Assembly (NCBI RefSeq): GCF_900129095.1
Contig: NZ_FQVA01000002.1
Location: 62,001 to 126,000 of the forward strand
DNA: 64,000 bases
Direction: 5' to 3'
Origin: Microbulbifer donghaiensis
GTDB taxonomy: Bacteria; Pseudomonadota; Gammaproteobacteria; Pseudomonadales; Cellvibrionaceae
This document shows positions 19,318-27,071 of this stretch, in pieces. Position 1 is the stretch's first letter; every line of letters starts with the position of its first letter. The translations under genes were made by a program, and so were the position numbers. The notes under the pieces were generated by a model. It worked only from the letters and a program-made list of their open reading frames with translations, did not search any database and was not told the origin of the DNA.

Positions 19318-21360
19318 TTATACCGAATCGGAAGCACAGCGCTCCAATACTTGGCACAACTGTACAAGTTCAAACTCTTCGGGGAGTGTCGCATCGAACT
19401 CCTCTTCGCGGCATTCACCTATGGCCACAAAGCGAATGGTTTTGGTCAGGGGATCGTCTTTCAGGATGCGCGCCAGATCGGCGGCCGACATACCCGGCAC
19501 CGAACAATCGAACAACACGATATCCGGGCCCTGGGTTCGCGCGGTGAAAATCGCCTCCACCGCATCGGTTGCCACCAGGTGCTGGACCTGGGACGAGCCG
19601 CTCAACATGGATTTCAGGCGTTCAATTGCCGTGGGGCGGTTCTCGACCTGCAATAAACGACAGGGCGGCAACTTCACCGGTATGCTCGGCTGCGCGGACA
19701 GCAGCATCAGCTCGACTGGCGCATCTATCAAAGGAAACTCAATCCAGAAAACGGACCCCTGGTCCTCGTGGCTGTCGAAATCGATACGCCCCCCCATGGC
19801 CTCGGTCAGGCGCTTGGCGATCGCCAACCCGACGCCGGTACCTTCGATCTGTCCCTTTTCCGCCCCCAGTCGATTGAAGGGCTCAAATACTTCCGCGCGC
19901 CGCTCCTCGGGAATCCCCTTGCCCGTATCCAGGATACTGAGCCGCAGCCACCCCTCTGCCTGGGGTGCGAAATTGATCACCACGCGACCGTTCTCACGGT
20001 TGTATTTCACCGCGTTGCCGGCCAGGTTCAGCACCACCTGCTTAAAACGCACCGGGTCCGCGCAAATGAATGCGGACTCCCAGCCCAGGGGCTCAAAGAT
20101 AAGGCTGACGCGGCGGGTTTCCGCGAGGGGCTCCAGCAGACGCTTGCAGTCGGCCACCAGTGCCGCGGGCTGCATCGGTTCCATAGACGGTGCCAGCCGC
20201 TGGCTGTCGATGCGAGCCAACTCCAGTACGTCGCCCACCAGGTGCAACAGGTGCTGGCCAGCGCGACGTATTTCGGCCAGCCGCTGGCGCTGGTCCGGGT
20301 TGAGGCTCTGGTCCAACTCCACCATCTGGCTGTAACCGAGAATCGCATTCAACGGCGTGCGCAGTTCGTGACTGAGGCTGAAAAGCAGGTCGGCGCGATT
20401 GGCGCTATCCTGGCGCAGCTGCTGCAGCTCCCGCTCGGCCCGCAGCAGTGCTTCCCTATTGCCGGTAATGTCCTGCAGCACACCCAGCACACGAACCGGT
20501 TCCCCGTCGCTGTTGCGCTGTGCCTGGCCGCGACAGCGCACCCAGACGATACCGCCGTCCCGGTGCCAGAGACGAAACTCAACATCGAGGGGCAGGCGCT
20601 CGCACACGTGATCCTTGAACGCCTGTGCGGCGCGGGGGAAATCTTCCGGCAACATCCGCGACTTCCAGTGTGACAGGGCGGTGCGCGCGTCCGTGTCCAC
20701 CGGATTCTGCTCGAAACCGAGCATTGCCCAGCAGGCCCGATCCAGGACCACCTCATCGGCGCGGAGATCCCACTCCCAGAGACCGTCACTAACTCCGGCC
20801 AGGGCCTGCAGCGGGCGCTCACCGGGGAGTTTGCTCAGGTAGCGCCCCGAGAAGGCCTCGGTGTAGTCGGCGCAACTGCCGATAACGACACTTTCGCCAT
20901 CACCGCCATCGACCGGCACGGCCCGCCCCCGGATTCTCAACCAATAGAGCTGACCGCTGCTATCGAAGGCGCGAAAGGCGGTATCGAAAGATCCGCCCTG
21001 GCTGCTGACGCGATGCCGCAGAGCGAGCAGCTTGTCGCGATCACCTGAGTGCACCAAACAGAGTTCGTCGCCGCTCCAGAGTCCGGCCAACGCCGCCGCT
21101 GCATCTTCCGCAAACATTGACCAGAACGCGCCCTGCGCCCGCCGCTGACCGCTGCGGGGATGCCACTCCCAGAGTCCACAGTCTTTATCCAGCAACAGGC
21201 TCTGTAGGTGGACCGCCTGCCGCGCCAACTGCTCGGGCGCGAGCGTATCCAGCTCGTCGGGCGCGGCCAGCTGCAGCGGCAAATCAGTAGTTTCGGGCGA
21301 GGATCCTTCGGACACGCGGGGCTCTTTTGATGCAATCGTCTTACCGACTAAGTGAATCAT
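19318..21360 (-). CDS. PAS-containing hybrid histidine kinase with degenerate receiver
   Basis: A 680-residue soluble sensor kinase with no membrane helix. Two PAS/PAC-like domains occupy about residues 55-185 and 185-315. HisKA has SHELRTPLNAILGYSQM (H near 340). HATPase_c has the N box (NLAGNAVKYN), LDTGKGIPEE and GTGVGLAIAKRL. The C-terminal receiver-like domain (about 560-680) keeps an aspartate in IVLFDCSVPGMS. However, it has only VEN where the double-acidic pocket should be, and no conserved lysine after beta-5, so phosphotransfer there is doubtful. The adjacent downstream GGDEF-EAL gene is a likely output partner by operon inference. Confidence 0.85.
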   Translation of the reverse strand: MIHLVGKTIASKEPRVSEGSSPETTDLPLQLAAPDELDTLAPEQLARQAVHLQSLLLDKDCGLWEWHPRSGQRRAQGAFWSMFAEDAAAALAGLWSGDELCLVHSGDRDKLLALRHRVSSQGGSFDTAFRAFDSSGQLYWLRIRGRAVPVDGGDGESVVIGSCADYTEAFSGRYLSKLPGERPLQALAGVSDGLWEWDLRADEVVLDRACWAMLGFEQNPVDTDARTALSHWKSRMLPEDFPRAAQAFKDHVCERLPLDVEFRLWHRDGGIVWVRCRGQAQRNSDGEPVRVLGVLQDITGNREALLRAERELQQLRQDSANRADLLFSLSHELRTPLNAILGYSQMVELDQSLNPDQRQRLAEIRRAGQHLLHLVGDVLELARIDSQRLAPSMEPMQPAALVADCKRLLEPLAETRRVSLIFEPLGWESAFICADPVRFKQVVLNLAGNAVKYNRENGRVVINFAPQAEGWLRLSILDTGKGIPEERRAEVFEPFNRLGAEKGQIEGTGVGLAIAKRLTEAMGGRIDFDSHEDQGSVFWIEFPLIDAPVELMLLSAQPSIPVKLPPCRLLQVENRPTAIERLKSMLSGSSQVQHLVATDAVEAIFTARTQGPDIVLFDCSVPGMSAADLARILKDDPLTKTIRFVAIGECREEEFDATLPEEFELVQLCQVLERCASDSV

Positions 21361-21479
21361 TTATGCCGAGGCGTGAAAAGAGGATCCTTCCACTCCAATA
21401 GAACGATGAAATCGTGGACAGCGAGGGCGGGCAGCAAGATTGGTTATAAAGCAGTCAAGGCGTGGGCCCGACCCCTGCT

Positions 21480-21505
21480 AAAAAAAGGCCCCGCAATGCG
21501 GGGCC
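21480..21505 (-). terminator. Strong intrinsic terminator for minus-strand transcript
   Basis: GGCCCCGCAATGCGGGGCC (21487-21505) folds into an 8-bp GC stem with a 3-base loop. On the minus strand it is followed by seven U residues. No protein gene on that strand ends here. It would end a transcript starting in the 21.5-21.8 kb gap, before the histidine kinase gene. Confidence 0.85.
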
Positions 21506-21736
21506 TGAATCAGCGATGATGAGAGAAAACGGGAAGTCACGCAGTAATAACTATTTGCCATAACCCCGTGATGGATTCCCGGAGCGTGGATCTCGCGACC
21601 CACACCAGGGTTGTTGCAACCCCCATGCCAACTTTGTATTTAGCGAGATAGTAGGGTTCCCCGCCACACATTCGGATGCACAACCGACGGCAATTGAACC
21701 AACAATGCTCCCCTGCAGGCGAAGGCGCACCAAAAG
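21482..21736 (-). ncRNA. Putative structured non-coding RNA or leader, about 250 nt
   Basis: The 562-bp stretch between the histidine kinase and the desaturase has no credible protein gene. Open frames on either strand there lack ribosome sites and look non-biological. On the minus strand it ends in the strong terminator at 21480-21505. It contains extended self-pairing: ATCTCGC at 21590-21596 pairs with GCGAGAT at 21643-21649, with an inner GGGTTG/CAACCC hairpin and outer GTGG/CCAC pairing. A weak promoter-like TTGAGA/CACAAT pair lies at 21744-21774. It was not matched to 6S, tmRNA, RNase P or SRP RNA. It could alternatively be an attenuator leader of the kinase gene. Confidence 0.4.
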
Positions 21737-21743
21737 CAGGCAA

Positions 21744-21828
21744 ATTGTGACCGTACACCTTTAACAGTTCTCAAACTGCCGGCATCGGAGATGCCGAACT
21801 GCGGTCGATCGGTTAGCATCATCTGACA
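21744..21828 (-). promoter_or_regulatory. Possible promoter and upstream palindrome for the putative RNA
   Basis: Minus-strand TTGAGA (21769-21774) and CACAAT (21744-21749) are spaced 19 bp apart, longer than optimal. About 35 bp further upstream TGTCAG-N6-CTAACC (21811-21828) matches 9 of 12 bases of the GacA box TGTAAG-N6-CTTACA. Both are suggestive only. Confidence 0.25.
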
Positions 21829-21922
21829 GTCGGGCGGCAAATGAATTGACTATACAGTCTCGGTTTACAATGAAGCACTACACAAGCCGACCCGCGCAGA
21901 AGCGTACATATAAGGTTGTTTT

Positions 21923-23086
21923 ATGAATGCAGTCCCCGAAAAGTCCGGGCCGTCGACTCCACCTCGCCTGTGGGTGACCACCATCCTGTTTTCCAGTACA
22001 GCATTGGCCGCACTGATACTCGTGCCGCTGTACGGCGTGCTTTACGGCTATCACTGGTATCAGTGGCTGGCGTTCGCGGTTTACGGTGCTCTCTGTGGCT
22101 TTTCCATTACCGCCGGGTACCACCGCCTCTGGTCACACCGCACCTATGAAGCGCACTGGTCCCTGCGCCTGCTCTTCGCACTGTTCGGCGCCGCCTCCCT
22201 GCAGAACAGCATTCTGATCTGGTGCTCCGGCCACCGCCGCCACCACCGCCACGTCGACGACAACGAGCAGGATCCCTACTCCGCCAGGCGCGGTTTCTGG
22301 TTTTCCCATATCGGCTGGATGCTGCGCGATTACCCGAGTGGCAAAGTCGACTTTGACAATGCCAAGGACCTGCAGCGGGACAAGATAGTGATGTGGCAGC
22401 ACAATCACTACATCGCTATTACGCTGGCGATGAACCTGGGCTTGCCGCTGCTGCTCGGCGTTTTGACCGGCGATATTATTGGCATGCTGCTGCTCGCCGG
22501 TGTGCTGCGGATCGTGGTCAATCACCACACCACTTTCTTTATCAACTCGCTGGCGCACATATGGGGCCGTCGCCCCTACACCGACGAGAACAGTGCGCGG
22601 GACAACGACCTGCTCGCTTTCTTCACCTTCGGTGAGGGCTACCACAACTACCACCACATCTTTCAGACCGACTACCGCAACGGTATCCGCTGGTACCAGT
22701 GGGATCCGACCAAGTGGCTGATCAAGTCCGCCAGTTGGCTCGGTTTGGCACGCAACCTGAAAACGGTGCCGACTATGCGCATCCAGCGCGCCATACTCAC
22801 CATGCAGTTCAAGCGCGCGGAGCAGAAACTGCAACTATCCAGCCACAAAGAAAGCTGGCGCCAGCTGCTGGAAAAGGAAGCGCAGGAATTTTCCGCGGCA
22901 CTGAACGAATGGAAGGAACTGCAGGCGCGCCGCTATGAGAACGCGCGTGAACGCCTTATGGCCAAGTGGGAGTCCGCCGCCATTCGCACGCGGGTCAAGG
23001 AGCTGGAATACAGCCTGAAGATGCAGCGCAAGCGCCTGCAGATCATGATGGAGCAGTTCCACCTGTGCCCGGTGTCAGCCACCTGA
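21923..23086 (+). CDS. Membrane acyl-CoA/acyl-lipid delta-9 fatty acid desaturase
   Basis: A 387-residue di-iron desaturase that introduces a cis double bond into saturated acyl chains, adjusting membrane fluidity. The three histidine boxes are HRLWSH (67-72), HRRHH (104-108) and HNYHH (about 240), with a further NHHTTFFINS segment. Four membrane helices are visible in pairs (about 18-65 and 145-185). A charged, helical C-terminal extension from about 290 (IQRAILTMQFKRAEQKLQLS) looks like a coiled coil. AAGG precedes the ATG. It is the DesA/OLE1-type family. No DesT-like regulator is adjacent. Confidence 0.93.
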   Translation: MNAVPEKSGPSTPPRLWVTTILFSSTALAALILVPLYGVLYGYHWYQWLAFAVYGALCGFSITAGYHRLWSHRTYEAHWSLRLLFALFGAASLQNSILIWCSGHRRHHRHVDDNEQDPYSARRGFWFSHIGWMLRDYPSGKVDFDNAKDLQRDKIVMWQHNHYIAITLAMNLGLPLLLGVLTGDIIGMLLLAGVLRIVVNHHTTFFINSLAHIWGRRPYTDENSARDNDLLAFFTFGEGYHNYHHIFQTDYRNGIRWYQWDPTKWLIKSASWLGLARNLKTVPTMRIQRAILTMQFKRAEQKLQLSSHKESWRQLLEKEAQEFSAALNEWKELQARRYENARERLMAKWESAAIRTRVKELEYSLKMQRKRLQIMMEQFHLCPVSAT

Positions 23087-23088
23087 AT

Positions 23089-23113
23089 AAAAAAGGCGAA
23101 CCGATGGTTCGCC
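23089..23113 (-). terminator. Intrinsic terminator of the ATP-grasp operon
   Basis: GGCGAACCGATGGTTCGCC (23095-23113) is an 8-bp stem with a 3-base loop. On the minus strand it is followed by six U residues. It serves transcripts from the ligase/transglutaminase/retropepsin operon, which end about 250 bp upstream. On the plus strand it gives the desaturase gene only a hairpin without a U-run. Confidence 0.8.
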
Positions 23114-23150
23114 TCAGGTTGCTGACAAAGTTATGCAGTCAAAATTTAAG

Positions 23151-23288
23151 GCAAAGTGCTAGGACGAGTATTTCGAACCGTCGGCGACAGGGCCGAAGGC
23201 GCCGCGAATGCCTGCAGCGGCCGGACCGCCGCCGGAGCTTGCAGGGATGTATTCACAGCGTTTCGAAATGCTCTTCCTAGTGCTTGGC
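23151..23288 (+). repeat. Class II intergenic hairpin (desaturase/ATP-grasp gap)
   Basis: The outer arms (23151-23182 region and 23257-23288) pair with several mismatches, the best stretch being GTATTTCGAA against TTTCGAAATGC. The interior has GC-rich nested palindromes and the class II cassette GCTTGCAGGGATGTATTCACAGCG, shared with the copies at 7494 and 57963. The flanks AAGG and GGCCGCC are shared with other members. Confidence 0.7.
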
Positions 23289-23360
23289 CGCCACCGCACC
23301 AGCTCAGAACCGGTTGCCGCTGACTTAACGTGTTCAGAGGTTCAGCGCCACAGATCAAAT

Positions 23361-24359
23361 TTATTTTGCGGCGGCAAATTCCCGCACTGAATAGTTCACC
23401 CGATCTTCGACATTCTTTTCCAGCTGCTCCAGGTCCATCTTCTCGATATGCCTCAGGCGGGTGCAGAGCCCCACCCCATTGGCCACCTGAATCGCCAGGC
23501 CCGGCCGCGCATTGGCCTCCAGGAGTAGCGGGCCGCGCTTGCGGTCCAGCACAATGTCACAGCCGAGATATCCCAAACCCGTCATTTCGTAGCAGCTCGA
23601 CGCCAGCCTCAGCAGATCGCGCCACCCCGGCACTTCCAGCTTGTCGAATGGCATCTCCGTATCCGGGTGCTTGTTGATACGCAGGCCGCGCTGTACGGCA
23701 TGGCAGCTCTTCCCGGTGGCGAGATCCAGACCTACCCCGACAGCGCCCTGGTGAAGGTTCGCCTTGCCGTCGGAGTCGTGCGTGGAACAGCGCAACATGG
23801 CCATCACCGGGAAGCCGCGAAACACAATGACACGAATATCCGGCACGCCTTCGAACGAGTAGTTGTCGAAAATGGGATCAAAATCCACCAGGGCCTCAAC
23901 CATTACCCGATCCGGCTTGCCGCCCAGGCTGTAGAGCCCGCTGGTAATGTTGCTGACATGCCGCAGAATATCCTCCGCCGTCACCTCGGCACCGGAGGGC
24001 TTCTTGTACCTGTCACCGTCACGGCCCACGATGACCAGGATGCCCTTGCCGCCGGATCCGCGCGCCGGCTTGATCACAAACTGCCACAGCGGTTCGATTA
24101 TCTTCATCACCCGCGAACGGCTCGGCTGGGTTTCAAACGCAGCGATCAGCTCCGGGGTCGGAATACCGTAGCGCTTTGCCGCACGCTTGGTATTGAGCTT
24201 GTCATCGACAATCGGATATTTATCGCGGTCGTTGTAACGCGCAATGTAGTTGATATTGCGCGCATTCATTCCCAGGATCCCCAAGCGGTGCAGCGCCAGA
24301 GGCGAGACCATACCGCCGCGCAGCTTGGTGAGCATATGCTTCATGGAAAACCCGAGCAT
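23361..24359 (-). CDS. ATP-grasp alpha-L-glutamate ligase-like protein
   Basis: A 332-residue RimK-like ATP-grasp protein (ATPgrasp_ST-type). FVIKPARGSGGKGILVIVG (near 100-118) is the ATP-binding lysine and glycine-rich loop. MVEALVDFDPIF, PDIRVIVFRGFP and LLLEANARPGLAIQV supply the Mg-ligand carboxylates. Family knowledge suggests formation of an amide bond to an amino acid, but the substrate is unknown. Its ATG directly follows the stop of the 7TM-transglutaminase gene with no gap. This is the conserved three-gene partnership with the membrane protein and the retropepsin-like lipoprotein, so all three probably act on one envelope target. Confidence 0.85.
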   Translation of the reverse strand: MLGFSMKHMLTKLRGGMVSPLALHRLGILGMNARNINYIARYNDRDKYPIVDDKLNTKRAAKRYGIPTPELIAAFETQPSRSRVMKIIEPLWQFVIKPARGSGGKGILVIVGRDGDRYKKPSGAEVTAEDILRHVSNITSGLYSLGGKPDRVMVEALVDFDPIFDNYSFEGVPDIRVIVFRGFPVMAMLRCSTHDSDGKANLHQGAVGVGLDLATGKSCHAVQRGLRINKHPDTEMPFDKLEVPGWRDLLRLASSCYEMTGLGYLGCDIVLDRKRGPLLLEANARPGLAIQVANGVGLCTRLRHIEKMDLEQLEKNVEDRVNYSVREFAAAK

Positions 24360-25892
24360 TTAACGCACCAACTGCCTAAAGCGCATCAGTTCGCCCAGCC
24401 GGTAGCCGGTGTAGTTGCCGATCACCAGGATCAGTGCCAGCAGCACCAGCAGCAGTTCGGGGAAATTGAATGTCCAGTGCTCGATATAGCTGTTGGTCAT
24501 TACCCACCAGGCGAGCACCGCTACCAATAGGCTGCCGCCGGCCTGTACCACCACTTCGTAAGGGCCATCCTCCTCCCAGACGATGGACATGCGCTCAATG
24601 GTCCAGGCAAGGATGATCATCGGGAAGAAAGTTACCGTGAGGGCCTGTTCAATACCGAGCTTGTAGCTGATAACACTGATCGCCCCCATCAAGATCACCA
24701 CCGTGACCACCACGGCGGCGATCCTCGCCACAAGCAGCAGGTTTAGTCGACTCAGATAGAAGCGCACCCACAAACCCAACACCAGGATCAGGGTAAAAAT
24801 GGACAACCCGGTAAACAGCTGGGTTTCAATAAACGCAATGGCCAACAGGACCGGCATAAAGGTCCCTGAAGTGCGCAGCCCCACAAAGACTCGCAGGAGC
24901 ACGACAACCAGCGCACCCACCGGCACCAACAGAATCAGTTTGAATATGCTCTGCTGCTCGATCGGCAGGCTGTAGATGGAAAAGTCCACCAGCGCCTCTT
25001 TTTCCTTGCTGGTGCTCAGCATCGATACATCCCGCGCCGGCACGTCGTTGGCGATCACCGAGAAGGTTACTTGAGAGTTGCGCCCCCCCTCGACGTCCAG
25101 CAGGCTCTTGCCACCGCGCTGCCAGATAAAAAAGTTCTTGGGCACACCCGGCGACCCGCTGGTAGGCTCAAACACCACCCAGCGCTTGCCGTCGTACACT
25201 TCGAGCAGGTCTTCCGGATCCAGTCGGCGGCGGTCGTCTTCAAGATACAGACCGCGAATACGATGCGCAGGGATATCCGCCGCCGCCAGCACGATCAGTG
25301 CCACGTCGACCAGGGAGCGATCCTTGTAATAGCCGAAAATGAGGTTGCGATCCTGATTTCCCTTGTCCGCCAGCGCGGTGAGAATCTGGGTCGTAAGCGT
25401 TCTGGGGTCGGAGGAGCGCTCGTGCGCGTTTTCCACCAGCGAGTATATGGCCAGGCGGACCGCTTCCTGTTCCCGCGCCTCCAGGAAAGGCTTCCGCACC
25501 TCGGTACTCAGGTCCAGCGGCTGCTCCAGCGGAGCCCCCGGCGTCTGGTGCACATCCAACTGATAGAACAGGGACTGAGCGCCACTGGCCGAGCGCCGCG
25601 ACCACACGGCCCGGTACTCGTCGTTTTCCCGCACAATATTGAAGCCGTAGCCGGACGAGCTGAAGGTCTCGCCCAGAATCTCCATGTTGCGCTGCTCGCG
25701 CGGCAGAGTGAGAGCGGCCTTGACCGGACCCCCGTCCGCGTTGAAGCGCACCTTGGCCTCGATAGTCCAGACAGTGCGGTATTCTCCGGGCAAAAGCGGA
25801 AATCCGAGCTCCCGATTCTTGTAGATTGTGAGTCCCGCACCCATCAGTGCGAGCAGTGCAGCCAGAATATAGACCTGAGCGCGCGGCGACAT
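24360..25892 (-). CDS. Inactive-transglutaminase protein fused to seven membrane helices
   Basis: A 510-residue protein with an N-terminal membrane anchor (about 8-24). An extracytoplasmic transglutaminase-like domain follows (about 30-310), and seven membrane helices occupy about 317-505. In the transglutaminase core, LIFGYYKDRSLVDVALIV and GKRWVVFEPTSGSPG are recognisable, but no cysteine stands in the usual catalytic place, in agreement with the family name (Transglut_i_TM plus 7TM_transglut). It presumably binds a peptide or wall ligand and signals or presents it across the membrane. It is directly coupled to the ATP-grasp gene and 59 bp after the retropepsin-like gene. Confidence 0.85.
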   Translation of the reverse strand: MSPRAQVYILAALLALMGAGLTIYKNRELGFPLLPGEYRTVWTIEAKVRFNADGGPVKAALTLPREQRNMEILGETFSSSGYGFNIVRENDEYRAVWSRRSASGAQSLFYQLDVHQTPGAPLEQPLDLSTEVRKPFLEAREQEAVRLAIYSLVENAHERSSDPRTLTTQILTALADKGNQDRNLIFGYYKDRSLVDVALIVLAAADIPAHRIRGLYLEDDRRRLDPEDLLEVYDGKRWVVFEPTSGSPGVPKNFFIWQRGGKSLLDVEGGRNSQVTFSVIANDVPARDVSMLSTSKEKEALVDFSIYSLPIEQQSIFKLILLVPVGALVVVLLRVFVGLRTSGTFMPVLLAIAFIETQLFTGLSIFTLILVLGLWVRFYLSRLNLLLVARIAAVVVTVVILMGAISVISYKLGIEQALTVTFFPMIILAWTIERMSIVWEEDGPYEVVVQAGGSLLVAVLAWWVMTNSYIEHWTFNFPELLLVLLALILVIGNYTGYRLGELMRFRQLVR

Positions 25893-25951
25893 TCGCCATT
25901 CCCCATAGTTCGAAAGGCGCCGGATATTCCGGGGCCCGGTATCTTTTCAGT

Positions 25952-26653
25952 TTATTTGGTGTTGGGCGCCTTGGGCTCGCCCTGGACGTTACGCCGGCTC
26001 ACGTCGACAACCGCCGCGTCCTTGAGGAAATTGCGCCCGATCCGCATCGGCATATCGGAGCCGCTGCGATCGGTCAGGTTGACCTCTACCATGTGAGTGA
26101 CTTCGCCCACAGTCAGGCTCATCTCTACCACCGGTCGCCGCTGGCTCTCAAAACCAGGACGCGCCACACGAATATGACGCTTGATCGGCAGTTCGACAGT
26201 CGTCAGATCTGCTTCGGCGCCGCTGTCAGGCGGCGCCAGCTTTAACCGCACCCACTCCTTGCCGTCACGTTCGAAACGCGTCAGCTCCTGCGCACTGAGT
26301 GTGGAAGTGGCAGAGCCGGTATCAATGACCGACTCGAGGAACAGGCCACCGGGCTCAATGGAAACGGTCTCGACTGCGCCCAGCACCAGCTTGTCTTTGG
26401 CGACGGGCACTTCGACCACCTTTTCGAATCTTCGTTCGATGACGCGCTCAACAACTTTCACTTCCGGCTCGGCACAGACGACCGCCACCGGTTCCGGACA
26501 CTGAGCGCCCGGTCCTACGGGTTGCGACGCTTCGACAGTTTCAGTACCGGGCACAACGGTTGCCGCCCCCTTTTCCCAGGGAAAATGCAGCGACTCACAG
26601 CCCACCAGCAACTGAGAAACCAGCAACAACCATAGAGGGGAAAAAGTCCGCAT
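25952..26653 (-). CDS. Retropepsin-like aspartic protease lipoprotein (PF05618-type)
   Basis: A 233-residue lipoprotein. Its signal peptide ends in the lipobox LVGC (C19). A low-complexity linker follows (about 25-85, rich in Pro, Val, Glu). The protease domain has the catalytic motif VIDTGSATSTLSA (D111-T-G113) and the later RIGRNFLKDAAVVDVSR segment. Such single-domain retropepsins act as homodimers. The family was formerly called ATP-dependent zinc protease, a misnomer. It heads the operon with the transglutaminase/7TM and ATP-grasp genes, corresponding to the Rlo-type systems annotated in Pseudomonas. The substrate is unknown. Confidence 0.85.
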   Translation of the reverse strand: MRTFSPLWLLLVSQLLVGCESLHFPWEKGAATVVPGTETVEASQPVGPGAQCPEPVAVVCAEPEVKVVERVIERRFEKVVEVPVAKDKLVLGAVETVSIEPGGLFLESVIDTGSATSTLSAQELTRFERDGKEWVRLKLAPPDSGAEADLTTVELPIKRHIRVARPGFESQRRPVVEMSLTVGEVTHMVEVNLTDRSGSDMPMRIGRNFLKDAAVVDVSRRNVQGEPKAPNTK

Positions 26654-27071
26654 TCTTATTAACTACCTTAGGGCCTTCTCGGCCGTCCCTGTGCGACTAT
26701 CGCAATCTGGCTGTCCGTGCTTTTTATTTGCCGGAGAATCCCGCCTCCGCTTCATGCAAAGGGCGGATATTAGCGCATTCGCCCCGCCGCTGAACAGCGG
26801 GTCGCCCGGACAGGCTCCCGCCCGGCAAGGCCACGGTTCGCGACAGCGGGGCGGCTCGACGGGCGAAAGTATAGCCGGATCGACCGGTGGTCAGTGCTAC
26901 CGAAGGCAGTGAATCCTCACTCACAAGCCGAGAAACCAGCGACCAGAAACTCCGCCGCCACGCACTGATTTCCGCGGAGTGCCATGACCCTGATGCTCCT
27001 ACTTTGTATCCATCATCCCAGGGGGGTATAGTCGAGGGACATGGCTTTGTAGTCACAATAAGAATAAGACA
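26654..27071. other. 418-bp divergent intergenic region before the kynurenine cluster
   Basis: There is no credible gene here. It lies between the minus-strand retropepsin operon and the plus-strand kynurenine cluster and must hold both promoters. The plus-strand promoter at 27004-27032 is the only element found with good spacing. GC-rich inverted segments near 26795-26870 (TCGCCCG and CGGGCGA) could form a weak stem. Confidence 0.5.
27004..27032 (+). promoter_or_regulatory. Predicted sigma-70 promoter of the kynurenine cluster
   Basis: TTGTAT (27004-27009) and TATAGT (27027-27032) are separated by exactly 17 bp, with the -10 box five of six to consensus. Transcription would start near 27039, about 33 bp before the ATG of the ThDP-enzyme gene. 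No operator palindrome or adjacent regulator gene was identified. Confidence 0.55.

Noticed and set aside
21482..21736. Assignment of the putative RNA as 6S RNA, tmRNA, SRP RNA or RNase P RNA
   Set aside because: None of the diagnostic sequences of those RNAs could be found; its position is also not the usual 6S neighbourhood.
21537..21758. Possible 73-residue protein in the putative RNA region
   Set aside because: No ribosome site, odd composition, and the stretch shows RNA-like self-pairing and a terminator instead.
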